DNA of 64,000 nucleotides from Streptomyces thermolilacinus SPC6 (GCF_000478605.2 NZ_ASHX02000001.1:2581895-2645894); one strand, 5' to 3'. Positions 47,886 to 56,678 are shown, counted from the first letter of the stretch. Translations and numbers: made by a program. The notes: a model not told the origin generated them from the sequence alone.

Positions 47886-47921
47886 CACCCCGGCCGGGAA
47901 GGAGTGTTCCGGTCCGGGGTG
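47886..47921 (-). terminator. hairpin after the DUF4229 gene
   Basis: CACCCCGG (47886-47893) pairs with CCGGGGTG (47914-47921) with a further inner CCGG pairing. About 105 nt past the DUF4229 stop on the minus strand; the nearest clear stem-loop upstream of the symporter promoter. Confidence 0.4.
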
Positions 47922-48027
47922 GTGGCGGTGGGGCGGGTGGTGTGACGAACGCTACAACCGCTCGGACGGGACGCGTACGCCGTCGCCCCGCGCGCGTCCC
48001 GTACGACGCCGTCCTGTGGAGCCGCTC

Positions 48028-48321
48028 CTACACGCCGTCCTCGCGCGTGCGGTTGGCCTCCAGGCGGGCCTTGGCGGTGCCGACCTTCTCGACGATCTGC
48101 TCCGACATCGCGTCGCGCTGCCGCCGCAGCAGGACGAAGCTGAGGGGCGCCGACACGACGATGGAGAGCAGCAGCACCCACAGCGCGTTGGAGTTGCCGA
48201 GCCCACGCGGGATGAGGCCGAAGTACACCAGCGCGTACAGGACGACGAAGCATCCGACGAAGACGCCGAATCGCATGAGCGTGTACTTGAGGGTGGCGCT
48301 CGACCTGGTGGTGGCGGTCAC
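48028..48321 (-). CDS. DUF4229 small membrane protein
   Basis: 97 residues with two transmembrane helices (YTLMRFGVFVGCFVVLYALVY and ALWVLLLSIVVSAPLSFVLL) and a charged C-terminal tail. Matches the actinobacterial DUF4229 family; function unknown. GTG at 48321 has GGAAGAAGG 7 nt upstream. Confidence 0.85.
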   Translation of the reverse strand: MTATTRSSATLKYTLMRFGVFVGCFVVLYALVYFGLIPRGLGNSNALWVLLLSIVVSAPLSFVLLRRQRDAMSEQIVEKVGTAKARLEANRTREDGV

Positions 48322-48392
48322 GATGGGCCTTCTTCCTTCTCCGTACTCCGTACCGCGGTTCTGCCCGACTAGTGAAGCACGGGCGGAATGGA

Positions 48393-48932
48393 TCAGTTCA
48401 GGGGGAGGAGCATGAAGACGTCGTCCCGGTACTCGCCCTCGCCGATCCTGATGGCGTCCGGGGCTCGGCCGATCTCCTTGTAGCCGCACGACGCGTAGAA
48501 CCGCTCCAGGCCGAGGCCGCCGCGGCAGGTGAGCCGGATCGCCTCGAAGGGGCGGCCGTCGCCGTACGTCATGCCGCGTACGGCGTCCTCGCAGGCGGCG
48601 AGGAGGGCGCGGCCGTGGCCGTTGCCGTGGTGTCGGGGGTGGACCATGACCGTGTACAGCCACACCCAGTGGGCCATGAGGCGGTGGGTGTTGAAGGTGA
48701 TGAATGCGGTGGCGGCGACGGAGCCGTCCTCGTCGTACCCGGCGAGCAGCCGCATGCGGCCCTCGCTCATCGCGGCCAGGTGCTCCACCCACTGCGGGCG
48801 GACGTCCTCCGGGGTCACGGGCGGGACGAAGCCGACGGCGCCGCCCGCGTTGGTGACGTCCGTCCACAGGGTGAGGACGCCGTCGCGCAGGTGCTGGTCG
48901 ACGGGCGGGTCCAGTACGAAGTTGAGCGCCAT
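48393..48932 (-). CDS. GNAT family N-acetyltransferase
   Basis: 179 residues. Acetyl-CoA-binding motif VMVHPRHHGNGHGRALLAACEDAV and GLGLERFYASCGYKEIGR (beta6-alpha4) are clear. Acceptor unknown. ATG at 48932; 26 nt downstream of the udgX gene stop, so they may be co-transcribed. Confidence 0.85.
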   Translation of the reverse strand: MALNFVLDPPVDQHLRDGVLTLWTDVTNAGGAVGFVPPVTPEDVRPQWVEHLAAMSEGRMRLLAGYDEDGSVAATAFITFNTHRLMAHWVWLYTVMVHPRHHGNGHGRALLAACEDAVRGMTYGDGRPFEAIRLTCRGGLGLERFYASCGYKEIGRAPDAIRIGEGEYRDDVFMLLPLN

Positions 48933-48958
48933 GCCCCCGACGATAGGCGCCCGGCGGT

Positions 48959-49609
48959 TCAGCCGAGGACGCGGGCGGCGACCCGGAGGTCCGCGACGAG
49001 CCCCTCGTACATCGCGTCGCGGTCGTCGGCGCGGAGAACGGCGGAGGGGTGGATCGTCGCGACGAGGCACTCGCCGCGCTCCTCGTACGGGAGGAGCACG
49101 CCGCGCCGCTCCGTCACCCGGAAGCGGGAACCGAGCAGCGCCTTGCCCGCGGTCGCGCCGAGGGCGACGAGGACGTCCGGGTCCAGGAGGCTCATCTCCG
49201 CGTCCAGCCAGGGCTTGCAGGCGGTCGTCTCGCGGAGCGTGGGCGACTTGTGGATGCGGCGCTTGCCGCGCTCGGGGACCTGGGTGAACTTGAAGTGCTT
49301 GACGGCGTTGGTGGTGTACGTGTCGTCCGGTTCGATGCCCGCCTCTTCCAGGGCGCGGTCGAGCAGGCGGCCGGCCGGGCCGACGAACGGCTTGCCCTGG
49401 CGGTCCTCCTGGTCGCCGGGCTGCTCGCCGATGAGGAGGACGCGGGCGTGCGGGTTGCCCTCGCCGAAGACCGTCCGGGTGGCGGGGGCGTGCAGGGGGC
49501 AGCCCTCGCAGCCCGCCGCGGCGGTGCGGAGGGTGTCGAGGTCGGGGGCGTTGTCCGGCACGAAGGGGCCGGCGTCGTACGCCTCCTCGGTCCTGCCGGT
49601 ACGTCCCAT
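48959..49609 (-). CDS. udgX: UdgX-type uracil-DNA glycosylase
   Basis: 216 residues, family-4-like fold with iron-sulfur cysteines C34, C37 (GCEGCPLH) and C131. Catalytic GEQPGDQED (61-69) and the UdgX-specific loop KRRIH (116-120) identify this subgroup; in the M. smegmatis enzyme the loop histidine forms a covalent bond to uracil-DNA, trapping the protein on its substrate. H120 is the equivalent. ATG at 49609. It should act in DNA repair; the biological use of covalent trapping is not settled. Confidence 0.9.
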   Translation of the reverse strand: MGRTGRTEEAYDAGPFVPDNAPDLDTLRTAAAGCEGCPLHAPATRTVFGEGNPHARVLLIGEQPGDQEDRQGKPFVGPAGRLLDRALEEAGIEPDDTYTTNAVKHFKFTQVPERGKRRIHKSPTLRETTACKPWLDAEMSLLDPDVLVALGATAGKALLGSRFRVTERRGVLLPYEERGECLVATIHPSAVLRADDRDAMYEGLVADLRVAARVLG

Positions 49610-49684
49610 ACCCGCCGGGTACCCCGCCGCGCCCGCCCGTCACGCCCCCGTGCCGGGCCCGCCCCGGGGCTCCGTGCACCCGTA

Positions 49685-49700
49685 CCGCACCTCGGTGCGG
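49685..49700 (-). terminator. small hairpin after mqnE
   Basis: CCGCACC-TC-GGTGCGG forms a compact stem 40 nt after the mqnE stop on the minus strand; a second small stem (CCCTG/CAGGG) is adjacent. Probably a weak terminator between mqnE and udgX. Confidence 0.45.
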
Positions 49701-49739
49701 GCGCCCTGGTCAGGGCACCGTGCCCGGCCGCTCCAGGGG

Positions 49740-50903
49740 TCAGAGGCGCATGGGCTGGGGGGACTCGCGGCGGGACTCGTCGGGGCCCGGGTACTCGCGG
49801 ATGATCTCGTACCGCGTGTTCCGCTCCACCGGCCGGAACCCCGCGTCGCGGATCAGCTCCAGCAGGTCGTCCCGCGTCAGCTTGTTCGGCGTGCCGTAGT
49901 TGTCCGCGTCGTGCGTGATCTTGTACTCGACCACCGACCCGTCCATGTCGTCCGCCCCGTGCTGGAGCGCGAGCTGCGCGGTCTGGACGCCGTGCATGAC
50001 CCAGAAGACCTTCACGTGCGGGACGTTGTCGAAGAGGAGGCGGGAGACCGCGAAGGTCTTCAGCGCCTCGGCCCCCGTCGCCATCGTGGTCCGCGCCTGG
50101 AGCCGGTTGCGGATCTTGCCGTCCTTCATGTCCACGAAGTCGTGCTGGTACCGCAGCGGGATGAAGACCTGGAAGCCGCCCGTCTCGTCCTGGAGCTCGC
50201 GCAGCCGCAGCACGTGGTCCACCCGGTGGCGGGGCTCCTCGATGTGCCCGTAGAGCATCGTGCTCGGGGTCTTGAGGCCCTTGGAGTGCGCCAGCCGGTG
50301 GATGCGCGACCAGTCCTCCCAGTGGGTGTCGTGGTCCACGATGTGCTGGCGGACCTCCCAGTCGAAGATCTCCGCGCCGCCGCCGGTCAGCGACTCCAGA
50401 CCCGCGTCGATCAGCTCGTCGAGGATCTCGGACGCGGGCATGCCGGAGATCTTCTCGAAGTGGTGGATCTCGGTGGCGGTGAACGCCTTCAGGGAGACGT
50501 TCGGGAGGGCCTTCTTCAGCTCGCTCAGCGACCGCGGGTAGTAGCGCCACGGCAGGTTGGGGTGGAGCCCGTTGACGATGTGGAGCTCCGTGAGGTTCTC
50601 CGACTCCATCGCCTTGGCGAGCCGGACGGCCTCCTCGATGCGCATCGTGTACGCGTCCTTCTCGCCCGGCTTCCGCTGGAACGAGCAGTACGCGCACGAG
50701 GCCGTGCACACGTTGGTCATGTTGAGGTGCCGGTTGACGTTGAAGTGCACCACGTCGCCGTTCTTGCGCGTGCGCACCTCGTGGGCGAGGCCGCCGAGCC
50801 AGGCGAGGTCGTCAGACTCGTACAGGGCGATGCCGTCCTCGCGGGTCAGCCGCTCCCCGGACCGGACCTTCTCCTCCAGCTCGCGCTTGAGCCCCGCGTC
50901 CAT
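49740..50903 (-). CDS. mqnE: aminodeoxyfutalosine synthase (radical SAM)
   Basis: 387 residues. Radical SAM enzyme that joins the MqnA product with SAM-derived adenosyl to give aminodeoxyfutalosine. Cluster cysteines C66, C70, C73 (NVCTASCAYCSF); ELHIVNGLHPNLPWRYY, STMLYGHIEEPRHRVDH and HGADDMDGSVVEYKITHDA are family-specific. ATG at 50903. Related to but clearly distinct from mqnC in this window. Confidence 0.95.
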   Translation of the reverse strand: MDAGLKRELEEKVRSGERLTREDGIALYESDDLAWLGGLAHEVRTRKNGDVVHFNVNRHLNMTNVCTASCAYCSFQRKPGEKDAYTMRIEEAVRLAKAMESENLTELHIVNGLHPNLPWRYYPRSLSELKKALPNVSLKAFTATEIHHFEKISGMPASEILDELIDAGLESLTGGGAEIFDWEVRQHIVDHDTHWEDWSRIHRLAHSKGLKTPSTMLYGHIEEPRHRVDHVLRLRELQDETGGFQVFIPLRYQHDFVDMKDGKIRNRLQARTTMATGAEALKTFAVSRLLFDNVPHVKVFWVMHGVQTAQLALQHGADDMDGSVVEYKITHDADNYGTPNKLTRDDLLELIRDAGFRPVERNTRYEIIREYPGPDESRRESPQPMRL

Positions 50904-51020
50904 ACGGCTCCGCCTCCCACTGCCTCTACCAACGTCATCTGCGGCCCCACGGGCCCCACCCACCGTACTCCCCCGCCTTCCGGGCGGAAGCACCCGCCCG
51001 CACCCGCCGCCGCTGAGCGG

Positions 51021-51494
51021 TCAGTCCTCCTCGGGCAGGTCGCCGACGCGGTTCTCCCACTTGGTGGACAGCACGATCGTCGTGCGGGTGCGGGAGACGC
51101 CCTTGGTGCCGGAGAGCCGACGGATGATCTTCTCCAGGCCGTCCACGTCGCTGGCGCGGACCTTGAGCATGTACGAGTCGTCGCCCGCGATGAACCAGCA
51201 GTCCTCGATCTCCGGCAGGTCCTTCAGCCTGCGCGCCACGTCCTCGTGGTCGGCCGCGTCGGAGAGGGAGATGCCGATCAGCGCCGTGACACCCAGGCCC
51301 AGCGAGGCGGAGTCGACGGTCGCGCGGTAGCCGGTGATGACACCGGCCGCCTCCAGGCGGTTGATGCGGTCGGTGACGGAGGGCCCGGAGAGCCCCACGA
51401 GGCGGCCGAGCTCGGCGTACGAGGCCCTGCCGTTCTCCCGCAGAGCCTGGATGAGCTGCCTATCCACGGCGTCCATATGCCTGAAGCCTTCCAT
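51021..51494 (-). CDS. Lrp/AsnC-family transcriptional regulator
   Basis: 157 residues from the ATG at 51494, or 151 from the more family-like MDAVDRQLIQ at 51476. N-terminal winged HTH (YAELGRLVGLSGPSVTDRINRLEAAGVI) and a C-terminal RAM ligand domain (GVTALIGISL, DCWFIAGDDSYMLKV, GVSRTRTTIVLSTKWEN). Such proteins respond to amino acids. GGAAGG lies 10 nt before the inner start, which favours 51476. Divergent from a small basic protein gene. Confidence 0.88.
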   Translation of the reverse strand: MEGFRHMDAVDRQLIQALRENGRASYAELGRLVGLSGPSVTDRINRLEAAGVITGYRATVDSASLGLGVTALIGISLSDAADHEDVARRLKDLPEIEDCWFIAGDDSYMLKVRASDVDGLEKIIRRLSGTKGVSRTRTTIVLSTKWENRVGDLPEED

Positions 51495-51591
51495 TAATCA
51501 GCAATCCATCAAGTACAGGTGTAGAATCTAAGGCACACAGGGGCTGTTTCCCTGCGATTCACTCAATCGATCAACGACGATCCTTCAGGAG

Positions 51592-51750
51592 ATGACACTC
51601 ACCGTGTACACGATCGAGATGGCCTACGCCCACATGCGTTCCATGCAGGAGCAGGCCCATCGCTCGCGTGTCCGCAAGGCAGCCGTGTCGGCCCGCCAGG
51701 AGGCGGCCGTCGAGCGGCGCACCACCACGATCCGTACGAAGAAGCGCTGA
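51592..51750 (+). CDS. small basic protein, unknown
   Basis: 52 codons. Starts MTLTVYTIEMAYAHMRSMQ and is rich in Arg, Ala and Lys (SRVRKAAVSARQEAA, ending TTTIRTKKR), predicted helical and strongly basic. AGGAG touches the ATG at 51592, so the GTG at 51604 (MYTIEMAYAH, spacing 12) is an alternative start. No family recognised. It is divergent from the Lrp gene and its stop is 11 nt from the convergent ubiX-like gene. Confidence 0.65.
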   Translation: MTLTVYTIEMAYAHMRSMQEQAHRSRVRKAAVSARQEAAVERRTTTIRTKKR

Positions 51751-51760
51751 CGCCGAACCG

Positions 51761-52441
51761 TCAGTCCTTCCGGGAGCCACCGAGCTCTCCCTTCCAGCGG
51801 CGGTACAGCCGGTGCGGCACCCCTGCCGCGTCCAGCACCCGCCCGGCGACGAAGTCCACCAGGTCCTGGATGTGCGTCGCCCCCGCGTAGAACGCCGGAG
51901 AGGCGGGCAGCACCACGGCGCCCGCCTCGTCCAGCGCCACGAGGTGCCTGAGCGTCTGCCCGTTCAGCGGGGTCTCCCGCACGGCCACGACCAGCGGGCG
52001 GCGCTCCTTGAGCACCACGCTCGCCGCCCGCTGCAACAGGTCCTTCGACAGTCCCAGCGCCACCCCGGCCACACAGGCCGTGGACGCGGGCACGATCAGC
52101 ATCCCCTTCGCCGGGTACGACCCCGACGACGGCCCCGCGGCCAGGTCGCCCGCCGCCCAGTGCCGCAGGTCCGCCCCGGCCACGTCCACGTCGAAGGTGC
52201 GCGGCTTGCCGTCGGCGCCGCGCGACAGCCATTCCTCCAGGTCCTCGCGCCAGTGCGCGTCCCGGAACGCGATCCCCGTCTCGTCCAGCAGGGTCAGCCG
52301 CGAGGCGCGGGACACGACCAGGTCCACGCTCTCCCCCGCCGCGATCAGTCCGCGCAGCACTGCTGCCGCGTACGGCGTCCCCGACGCCCCGGACACTCCG
52401 ACTACCCACGGACGACGACGCTGCTCATCTACCGGCTCCAC
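51761..52441 (-). CDS. mqnL: UbiX-like flavin prenyltransferase (menaquinone, futalosine route)
   Basis: About 226 residues. Makes prenylated FMN for the UbiD-type decarboxylase. FMN-binding VVGVSGASGTPYAAAVLRG, VVSRASRLTL and RETPLNGQTLRHLVALDEAGAVVLPASPAFY are typical of UbiX. The usual family length is ~200, and an insert at ~85-105 is modest. GTG at 52441 is the best available start but its ribosome site is weak. Symbol assigned from context with the UbiA- and UbiD-like genes nearby. Confidence 0.85.
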   Translation of the reverse strand: MEPVDEQRRRPWVVGVSGASGTPYAAAVLRGLIAAGESVDLVVSRASRLTLLDETGIAFRDAHWREDLEEWLSRGADGKPRTFDVDVAGADLRHWAAGDLAAGPSSGSYPAKGMLIVPASTACVAGVALGLSKDLLQRAASVVLKERRPLVVAVRETPLNGQTLRHLVALDEAGAVVLPASPAFYAGATHIQDLVDFVAGRVLDAAGVPHRLYRRWKGELGGSRKD

Positions 52442-52565
52442 GCCGACGAGCCTATCCGCCCGCCGTCGCAGGTCACCGCGCGCGGTGGCCACCTCGGCCC
52501 CGGTACGGGCGGTGAACGCCCCCCGGTACGGCGGAGGGCGGGCCGCGTGCGGAGCGGCCGGGGCG

Positions 52566-53126
52566 TCAGGCGCCCGGGTCCACCGGCAGGCCGCTCGTGT
52601 CGATGGCCAGCCGGCCGATCCCCGTGTCGACGACGACCTTGCCGCCGTACGGGACGAGGTCCCGGCCCCGGTAGCCCTCGGGACCGGGGTTCCAGCGCGT
52701 GGCGAGGTGGCCCTCGCACGGGTCGAGGATCAGGTAGTGGGCGATGCCCCGGGCCGCGTACTGGCGGTCCTTGACCTCGTAGTCGTTGCGCACGCTGCTC
52801 GGCGGGACGACCTCCACGGCCAGCTCGATCAGGTCGGGGGAGTAGGCACTGAGGTTGCGCGCCTCCTCCGCCGCCGGGATGACCGCGAGGTCCGGGCAGA
52901 ACTCGAAGTCCGCGCTGAAGGGGAACGCCACGTCGCTGACGCAGCTCCACTCCGGCGGCAGCTGCGGCTCCAGGAGGTTCCACACGAGGCGGATGGTCTT
53001 CGCGTGGAAGGCCCGAACGGGACTCATCATGATGTTGCCCTCGACGATCTCGGTCCGATAGCCGGGGAACATGTCCTCGAACCGGCTGAGCTGCGAGTGC
53101 AGGTGTTCGGTCTGCGGGGTGGTCAC
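52566..53126 (-). CDS. Uma2-family (DUF820) putative nuclease
   Basis: 186 residues. PD-(D/E)XK-like Uma2 fold: YRTEIVEGNIMMSP, CPDLAVIPA, LIELAVEVVPPSS and NDYEVKDRQYAARGIAHYLILDP carry the E...D...ExK-like residues. Family members are widespread in Streptomyces and cyanobacteria with unclear biology. GTG at 53126. Sits between the ubiX- and ubiA-like genes and looks like an insertion in the mqn cluster. Confidence 0.85.
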   Translation of the reverse strand: MTTPQTEHLHSQLSRFEDMFPGYRTEIVEGNIMMSPVRAFHAKTIRLVWNLLEPQLPPEWSCVSDVAFPFSADFEFCPDLAVIPAAEEARNLSAYSPDLIELAVEVVPPSSVRNDYEVKDRQYAARGIAHYLILDPCEGHLATRWNPGPEGYRGRDLVPYGGKVVVDTGIGRLAIDTSGLPVDPGA

Positions 53127-53169
53127 GTCAGCCTCCCTGTCCTGCCCCCGATGGTAGGCCAGACGGTGT

Positions 53170-54102
53170 TCAGACGGTCAGACCACGCGCCACCAGATCG
53201 ATCAGGGCGCACCCGAAAAGGGCGATCCCGATGAAGCCGTTGACCGTGAAGAACGCCCGGTTCAGGCGGGACAGGTCACCCGGCCGCACGATCGAGTGCT
53301 CGTACAGGAAGGCCCCCGCGACGATCGCGAGGCCGGTCCAGAACCACGCCCCCGCGCCGGTCAGCAGGGCGTACCAGACGAGGAGGCCCATCGTGACGAC
53401 GTGCGCGCCGCGCGCCCCGTACAGGGCTGCCGGGATGCCGAAGCGGGCCGGTACGGACATGACGCCGTGCGCCCGGTCCGCGTCCACGTCCTGGCACGCG
53501 AAGATCAGGTCGAAGCCGCCGATCCACACGCCGACGGCGAGGCCAAGGACCACCGCGTCCCACGACCACGCGCCGGTCACGGCGAGCCAGGCGCCGACCG
53601 GGCCCATGGCCTGGGCGAGACCGAGGATCGCGTGGGGGAAGTTCGTGAACCGCTTGCCGTACGGATAGACGACCATCGGGACGACCGCTATCGGCGCGAG
53701 CATCAGGCACAGCGGGTTGAGCAGCGCCGCGGCGCCCAGGAAGACGGCGAGGGCGACGAGCGCCCCGGCCCACGCGGACCGCACCGACATCGCGCCCGTG
53801 ACCAGCTCGCGCCCGGCGGTGCGGGGGTTGCGGGCGTCGATCTCCCGGTCGATGATCCGGTTGCAGGCCATGGCGAAGGTGCGCAGCCCCACCATCGCGA
53901 CCGTGACGAGCAGCAGCGTCCACCCGTCCACGCGGCCGCCGTCCAGGTACATGGCCGTGAGCGAGGCGATGTACGCGAAGGGCAGCGCGAAGACCGAGTG
54001 CTCGATCATGACCAGGCGCAGGAAGGTCTTCACCCTGCCGGTCGCGGCGGGCGCCCCCGGCGCGGGGGCGGCCGGGCCGGTGACGCCGTCGGTGGTCGTC
54101 AT
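53170..54102 (-). CDS. mqnP: UbiA-like prenyltransferase (menaquinone, futalosine route)
   Basis: 310 residues, about nine transmembrane helices. The two Asp-rich motifs are NRIIDREIDARNPRT and DVDADRAHG, as in UbiA enzymes that attach a polyprenyl chain to an aromatic carboxylate. ATG at 54102 overlaps the stop of the upstream unknown gene (ATGA), so it is part of a ubiD-orf-ubiA operon. Substrate probably 1,4-dihydroxy-6-naphthoate or its equivalent in this pathway (context). Confidence 0.9.
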   Translation of the reverse strand: MTTTDGVTGPAAPAPGAPAATGRVKTFLRLVMIEHSVFALPFAYIASLTAMYLDGGRVDGWTLLLVTVAMVGLRTFAMACNRIIDREIDARNPRTAGRELVTGAMSVRSAWAGALVALAVFLGAAALLNPLCLMLAPIAVVPMVVYPYGKRFTNFPHAILGLAQAMGPVGAWLAVTGAWSWDAVVLGLAVGVWIGGFDLIFACQDVDADRAHGVMSVPARFGIPAALYGARGAHVVTMGLLVWYALLTGAGAWFWTGLAIVAGAFLYEHSIVRPGDLSRLNRAFFTVNGFIGIALFGCALIDLVARGLTV

Positions 54103-54605
54103 GATGCGAGGCTCCCGAGGAACGCGTCGAGGTCGGCCAGCAGCCCGGCGGTGGGCACGGGGCCCGTCTCGACCGTGCGCGGCCCGTACGTGTCGGGGGC
54201 GTCGTCGGCGTCGGGCGGGGTGACGTGCGCGGTGAACGTGTACGCGTCCGCACCGGCCGGGCGGGCGTCCAGGCGCAGCACGGCGCCGCCGTCCACGGTG
54301 AAGGGGCCCGGTGCGGCGCCGGGGGCGGACGCGGCGGCCAGTCCGGCGCGCAGCCGCTCGGCGAAGTGGGCCGGTTCGGCGTCGCGTACGCCGGGCAGCT
54401 CGAACCCGCCGCCCTCGCCCTCGGTCTCGACCATCACGGCCCACACGCCGCCGGGGCCCGCGAACTCGGCCGGGTCCACCCCGGCCTGCTCGGCGGCGAG
54501 CCGGACGCCCGGGTCGTCCGGGTCCAGCTCGGGGCGGACGAGGGCGACGTACGCGGTGTCGGTGCCGATGAAGAGGGCCGGGCCGCCCACGGGGACGGGG
54601 CTCAC
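54099..54605 (-). CDS. unknown protein embedded in the menaquinone operon
   Basis: 168 residues, no family recognised. Composition is acidic and Ala/Gly/Pro-rich; it starts MSPVPVGGPALFIGTDTAYV, has alternating beta-like segments (ALFIGTDTAYVALV, GVWAVMVETEGEGGGFEL, AVLRLDARPAGADAYTF) and no signal or helix span. GTG at 54605 overlaps the ubiD-type stop (GTGA), and its own stop overlaps the ubiA-type start (ATGA), so translation is coupled on both sides. Confidence 0.7.
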   Translation of the reverse strand: MSPVPVGGPALFIGTDTAYVALVRPELDPDDPGVRLAAEQAGVDPAEFAGPGGVWAVMVETEGEGGGFELPGVRDAEPAHFAERLRAGLAAASAPGAAPGPFTVDGGAVLRLDARPAGADAYTFTAHVTPPDADDAPDTYGPRTVETGPVPTAGLLADLDAFLGSLAS

Positions 54606-56053
54606 AGTCCGTACTCCTTCCAGCGCCGGGTCACCTTGGCGGCGACGGCCGGGTCGGACTCGACCATCTCGGGCCAGCCGCCGTCGCGCACGTATCCCTC
54701 CTCGGGCCACTTGCGGGTGGCGTCGATTCCGGCCTTGCCGCCCCAGAACTTCTGGTACGAGGCGTGGTCGAGGTGGTCGACGGGGCCCTCCACGACGGTG
54801 AGGTCGCGGGAGTAGTCCACGTTGCCCAGGGCGCGCCAGGAGACCTCGTGCAGGTCGTGGACGTCGCAGTCGGCGTCGACGATCACGACGAGCTTGGTCA
54901 GCGACATCATGTGGGCGCCCCAGACGGCGTGCATGACCTTCTGGGCGTGCTTCGGGTACTTCTTGTCGATCGAGATGATCGCGCAGTTGTGGAAGCCGCC
55001 CGACTCCGGCAGGTGGTAGTCCACGATGTCCGGGACGATGATCTTGAGGAGGGGCAGGAAGAACCGCTCCGTCGCGCGGCCCAGCGGCCCGTCCTCGGTC
55101 GGCGGGCGGCCGACGACGATCGACTGGAGCAGCGGGCGGCGGCGCATCGTGACGCAGTCGATGGTGAGCGCCGGGAACTCCTCCTGCGGCGTGTAGAAGC
55201 CCGTGTGGTCGCCGAACGGGCCCTCCGGCAGCATCTTGCCGGGCTCCATCCAGCCCTCCAGGACGACCTCCGCGTTCGCGGGGACCTGGAGCGGGACGGT
55301 CTTGCAGTCCACCATGTCGATGCGCTTGCCCTGGAGGAACCCGGCGAACAGGTACTCGTCGATGTCCTCCGGCAGCGGGGCGGTCGAGGCGTACGTGACG
55401 GCGGGCGAGGTGCCGAACGCGATGGCGACGGGCAGCCGCTCGCCGCGCCGGGCGGCGACCTGGTAGTGGTTGCGGCTGTCCTTGTGGATCTGCCAGTGCA
55501 TGCCGATGGTGCGGCGGTCGTGGCGCTGGAGGCGGTAGAGGCCGAGGTTGCGCACGCCGGTCTCGGGGTGCTTGGTGTGGGTGAGGCCCAGGTTGAAGAA
55601 CGAGCCGCCGTCCTTGGGCCAGGTGAACAGCGCGGGCAGCTTGTCGAGGTCCACCTCGTCGCCGCGCAGGACGACCTCCTGGACGGGAGCGTCCTTCACC
55701 TTGCGCGGGGGGATGTGGGTCATGGCGCCGAGCTTCCCGAACGCCTCGCGCACGCCGACGAACCCGCTGGGCAGCTCGGGCTTGAGCAGCCCGCCGATCT
55801 TCTCGCTGATCTCGTCGTACGAGGAGAGGCCGAGCGCCTTGAGGAGGCGGCGGTCGGTGCCGTACACGTTCATCGCCAGGGGCATCGACGAGCCCTTGAC
55901 GTTCTCGAACAGCAGGGCGGGGCCGCCGGCCTTCTGGACCCGGTCGACGATCTCCCCGACCTCCAGGTGCGGGTCCACTTCGGCTTTGATGCGCTTGAGG
56001 TCGCCGTCGCGTTCGAGGGCCCGGAGCAGCGAGCGAAGATCGTCGTAAGCCAT
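54602..56053 (-). CDS. mqnM: UbiD-like decarboxylase (menaquinone, futalosine route)
   Basis: 483 residues. Prenyl-FMN-dependent decarboxylase fold; GRPPTEDGPLGRATERFF and EGPFGDHTGFYTP with the conserved Glu-Arg-Glu region, plus YRLQRHDRRTIGMHWQIHKDS. Probably decarboxylates the prenylated 6-naphthoate intermediate after MqnP. ATG at 56053. First gene of the operon continuing into the unknown gene and mqnP. Confidence 0.93.
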   Translation of the reverse strand: MAYDDLRSLLRALERDGDLKRIKAEVDPHLEVGEIVDRVQKAGGPALLFENVKGSSMPLAMNVYGTDRRLLKALGLSSYDEISEKIGGLLKPELPSGFVGVREAFGKLGAMTHIPPRKVKDAPVQEVVLRGDEVDLDKLPALFTWPKDGGSFFNLGLTHTKHPETGVRNLGLYRLQRHDRRTIGMHWQIHKDSRNHYQVAARRGERLPVAIAFGTSPAVTYASTAPLPEDIDEYLFAGFLQGKRIDMVDCKTVPLQVPANAEVVLEGWMEPGKMLPEGPFGDHTGFYTPQEEFPALTIDCVTMRRRPLLQSIVVGRPPTEDGPLGRATERFFLPLLKIIVPDIVDYHLPESGGFHNCAIISIDKKYPKHAQKVMHAVWGAHMMSLTKLVVIVDADCDVHDLHEVSWRALGNVDYSRDLTVVEGPVDHLDHASYQKFWGGKAGIDATRKWPEEGYVRDGGWPEMVESDPAVAAKVTRRWKEYGL

Positions 56054-56267
56054 GTCCCCCAGTATCCCGGAGGCCCGCCTCCCGCCCGCGCCCGGCCCGC
56101 CCGTTTCGCCCCCCCGGGCCCGATGCGGGCGCGAGGCGGCCGTGGGGAGGTCGGAGCGCGGGAGCCCGGAGCGCGGGAGGGAGGGGTGTCGGGGGTTGCC
56201 GATACCCTGGAAGTGTCATCGGGGGTTGCGTGCGCGGCCCGCTAGCGGAATCAGGGGGCTGTCCCAC

Positions 56268-56678
56268 ATGCTCAGGGCACTGATGTTCATCCTGCCGATC
56301 GCGCTGACCATCTACGCGTTCATCGACTGCCTGAACACCCCCGAGGACGAGGCCAAGCACCTGCCCAAGGTGGCGTGGGTCTTCATCATCCTGCTGTTCT
56401 GGATCGTCGGCCCCATCGTCTGGCTGGCCGCGGGCAGGACGCGGCGCTCCCCCGCGGGCGGCCTTACGCCCGGCGGGTGGCACCGCAACCACCGCACCCA
56501 GTGGGTGGCGCCCGACGACAACCCCGAGTTCCTGAAGTCCCTCCGCGAGGAGAAGGACGAGTCGCTCCTCAAGGACTGGGAGGCCGACCTCCGCCGCCGC
56601 GAGGAGGAGCTGAAGCGCCGCGAGCAGGGCGAGGGCGGCGCCGCGGGCAAGGGCGACGAGGGCCCGAAGCAGCCCTGA
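56268..56678 (+). CDS. PLDc_N-domain membrane protein
   Basis: 136 residues: two helices (ALMFILPIALTIYAFIDCL and VAWVFIILLFWIVGPIVWLAAG) forming the phospholipase-D-nuclease N-terminal domain, then a hydrophilic tail that becomes a charged coil (ESLLKDWEADLRRREEELKRREQ). No catalytic HKD motif. ATG at 56268. A gene-free stretch of 464 bp follows. Confidence 0.85.
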   Translation: MLRALMFILPIALTIYAFIDCLNTPEDEAKHLPKVAWVFIILLFWIVGPIVWLAAGRTRRSPAGGLTPGGWHRNHRTQWVAPDDNPEFLKSLREEKDESLLKDWEADLRRREEELKRREQGEGGAAGKGDEGPKQP

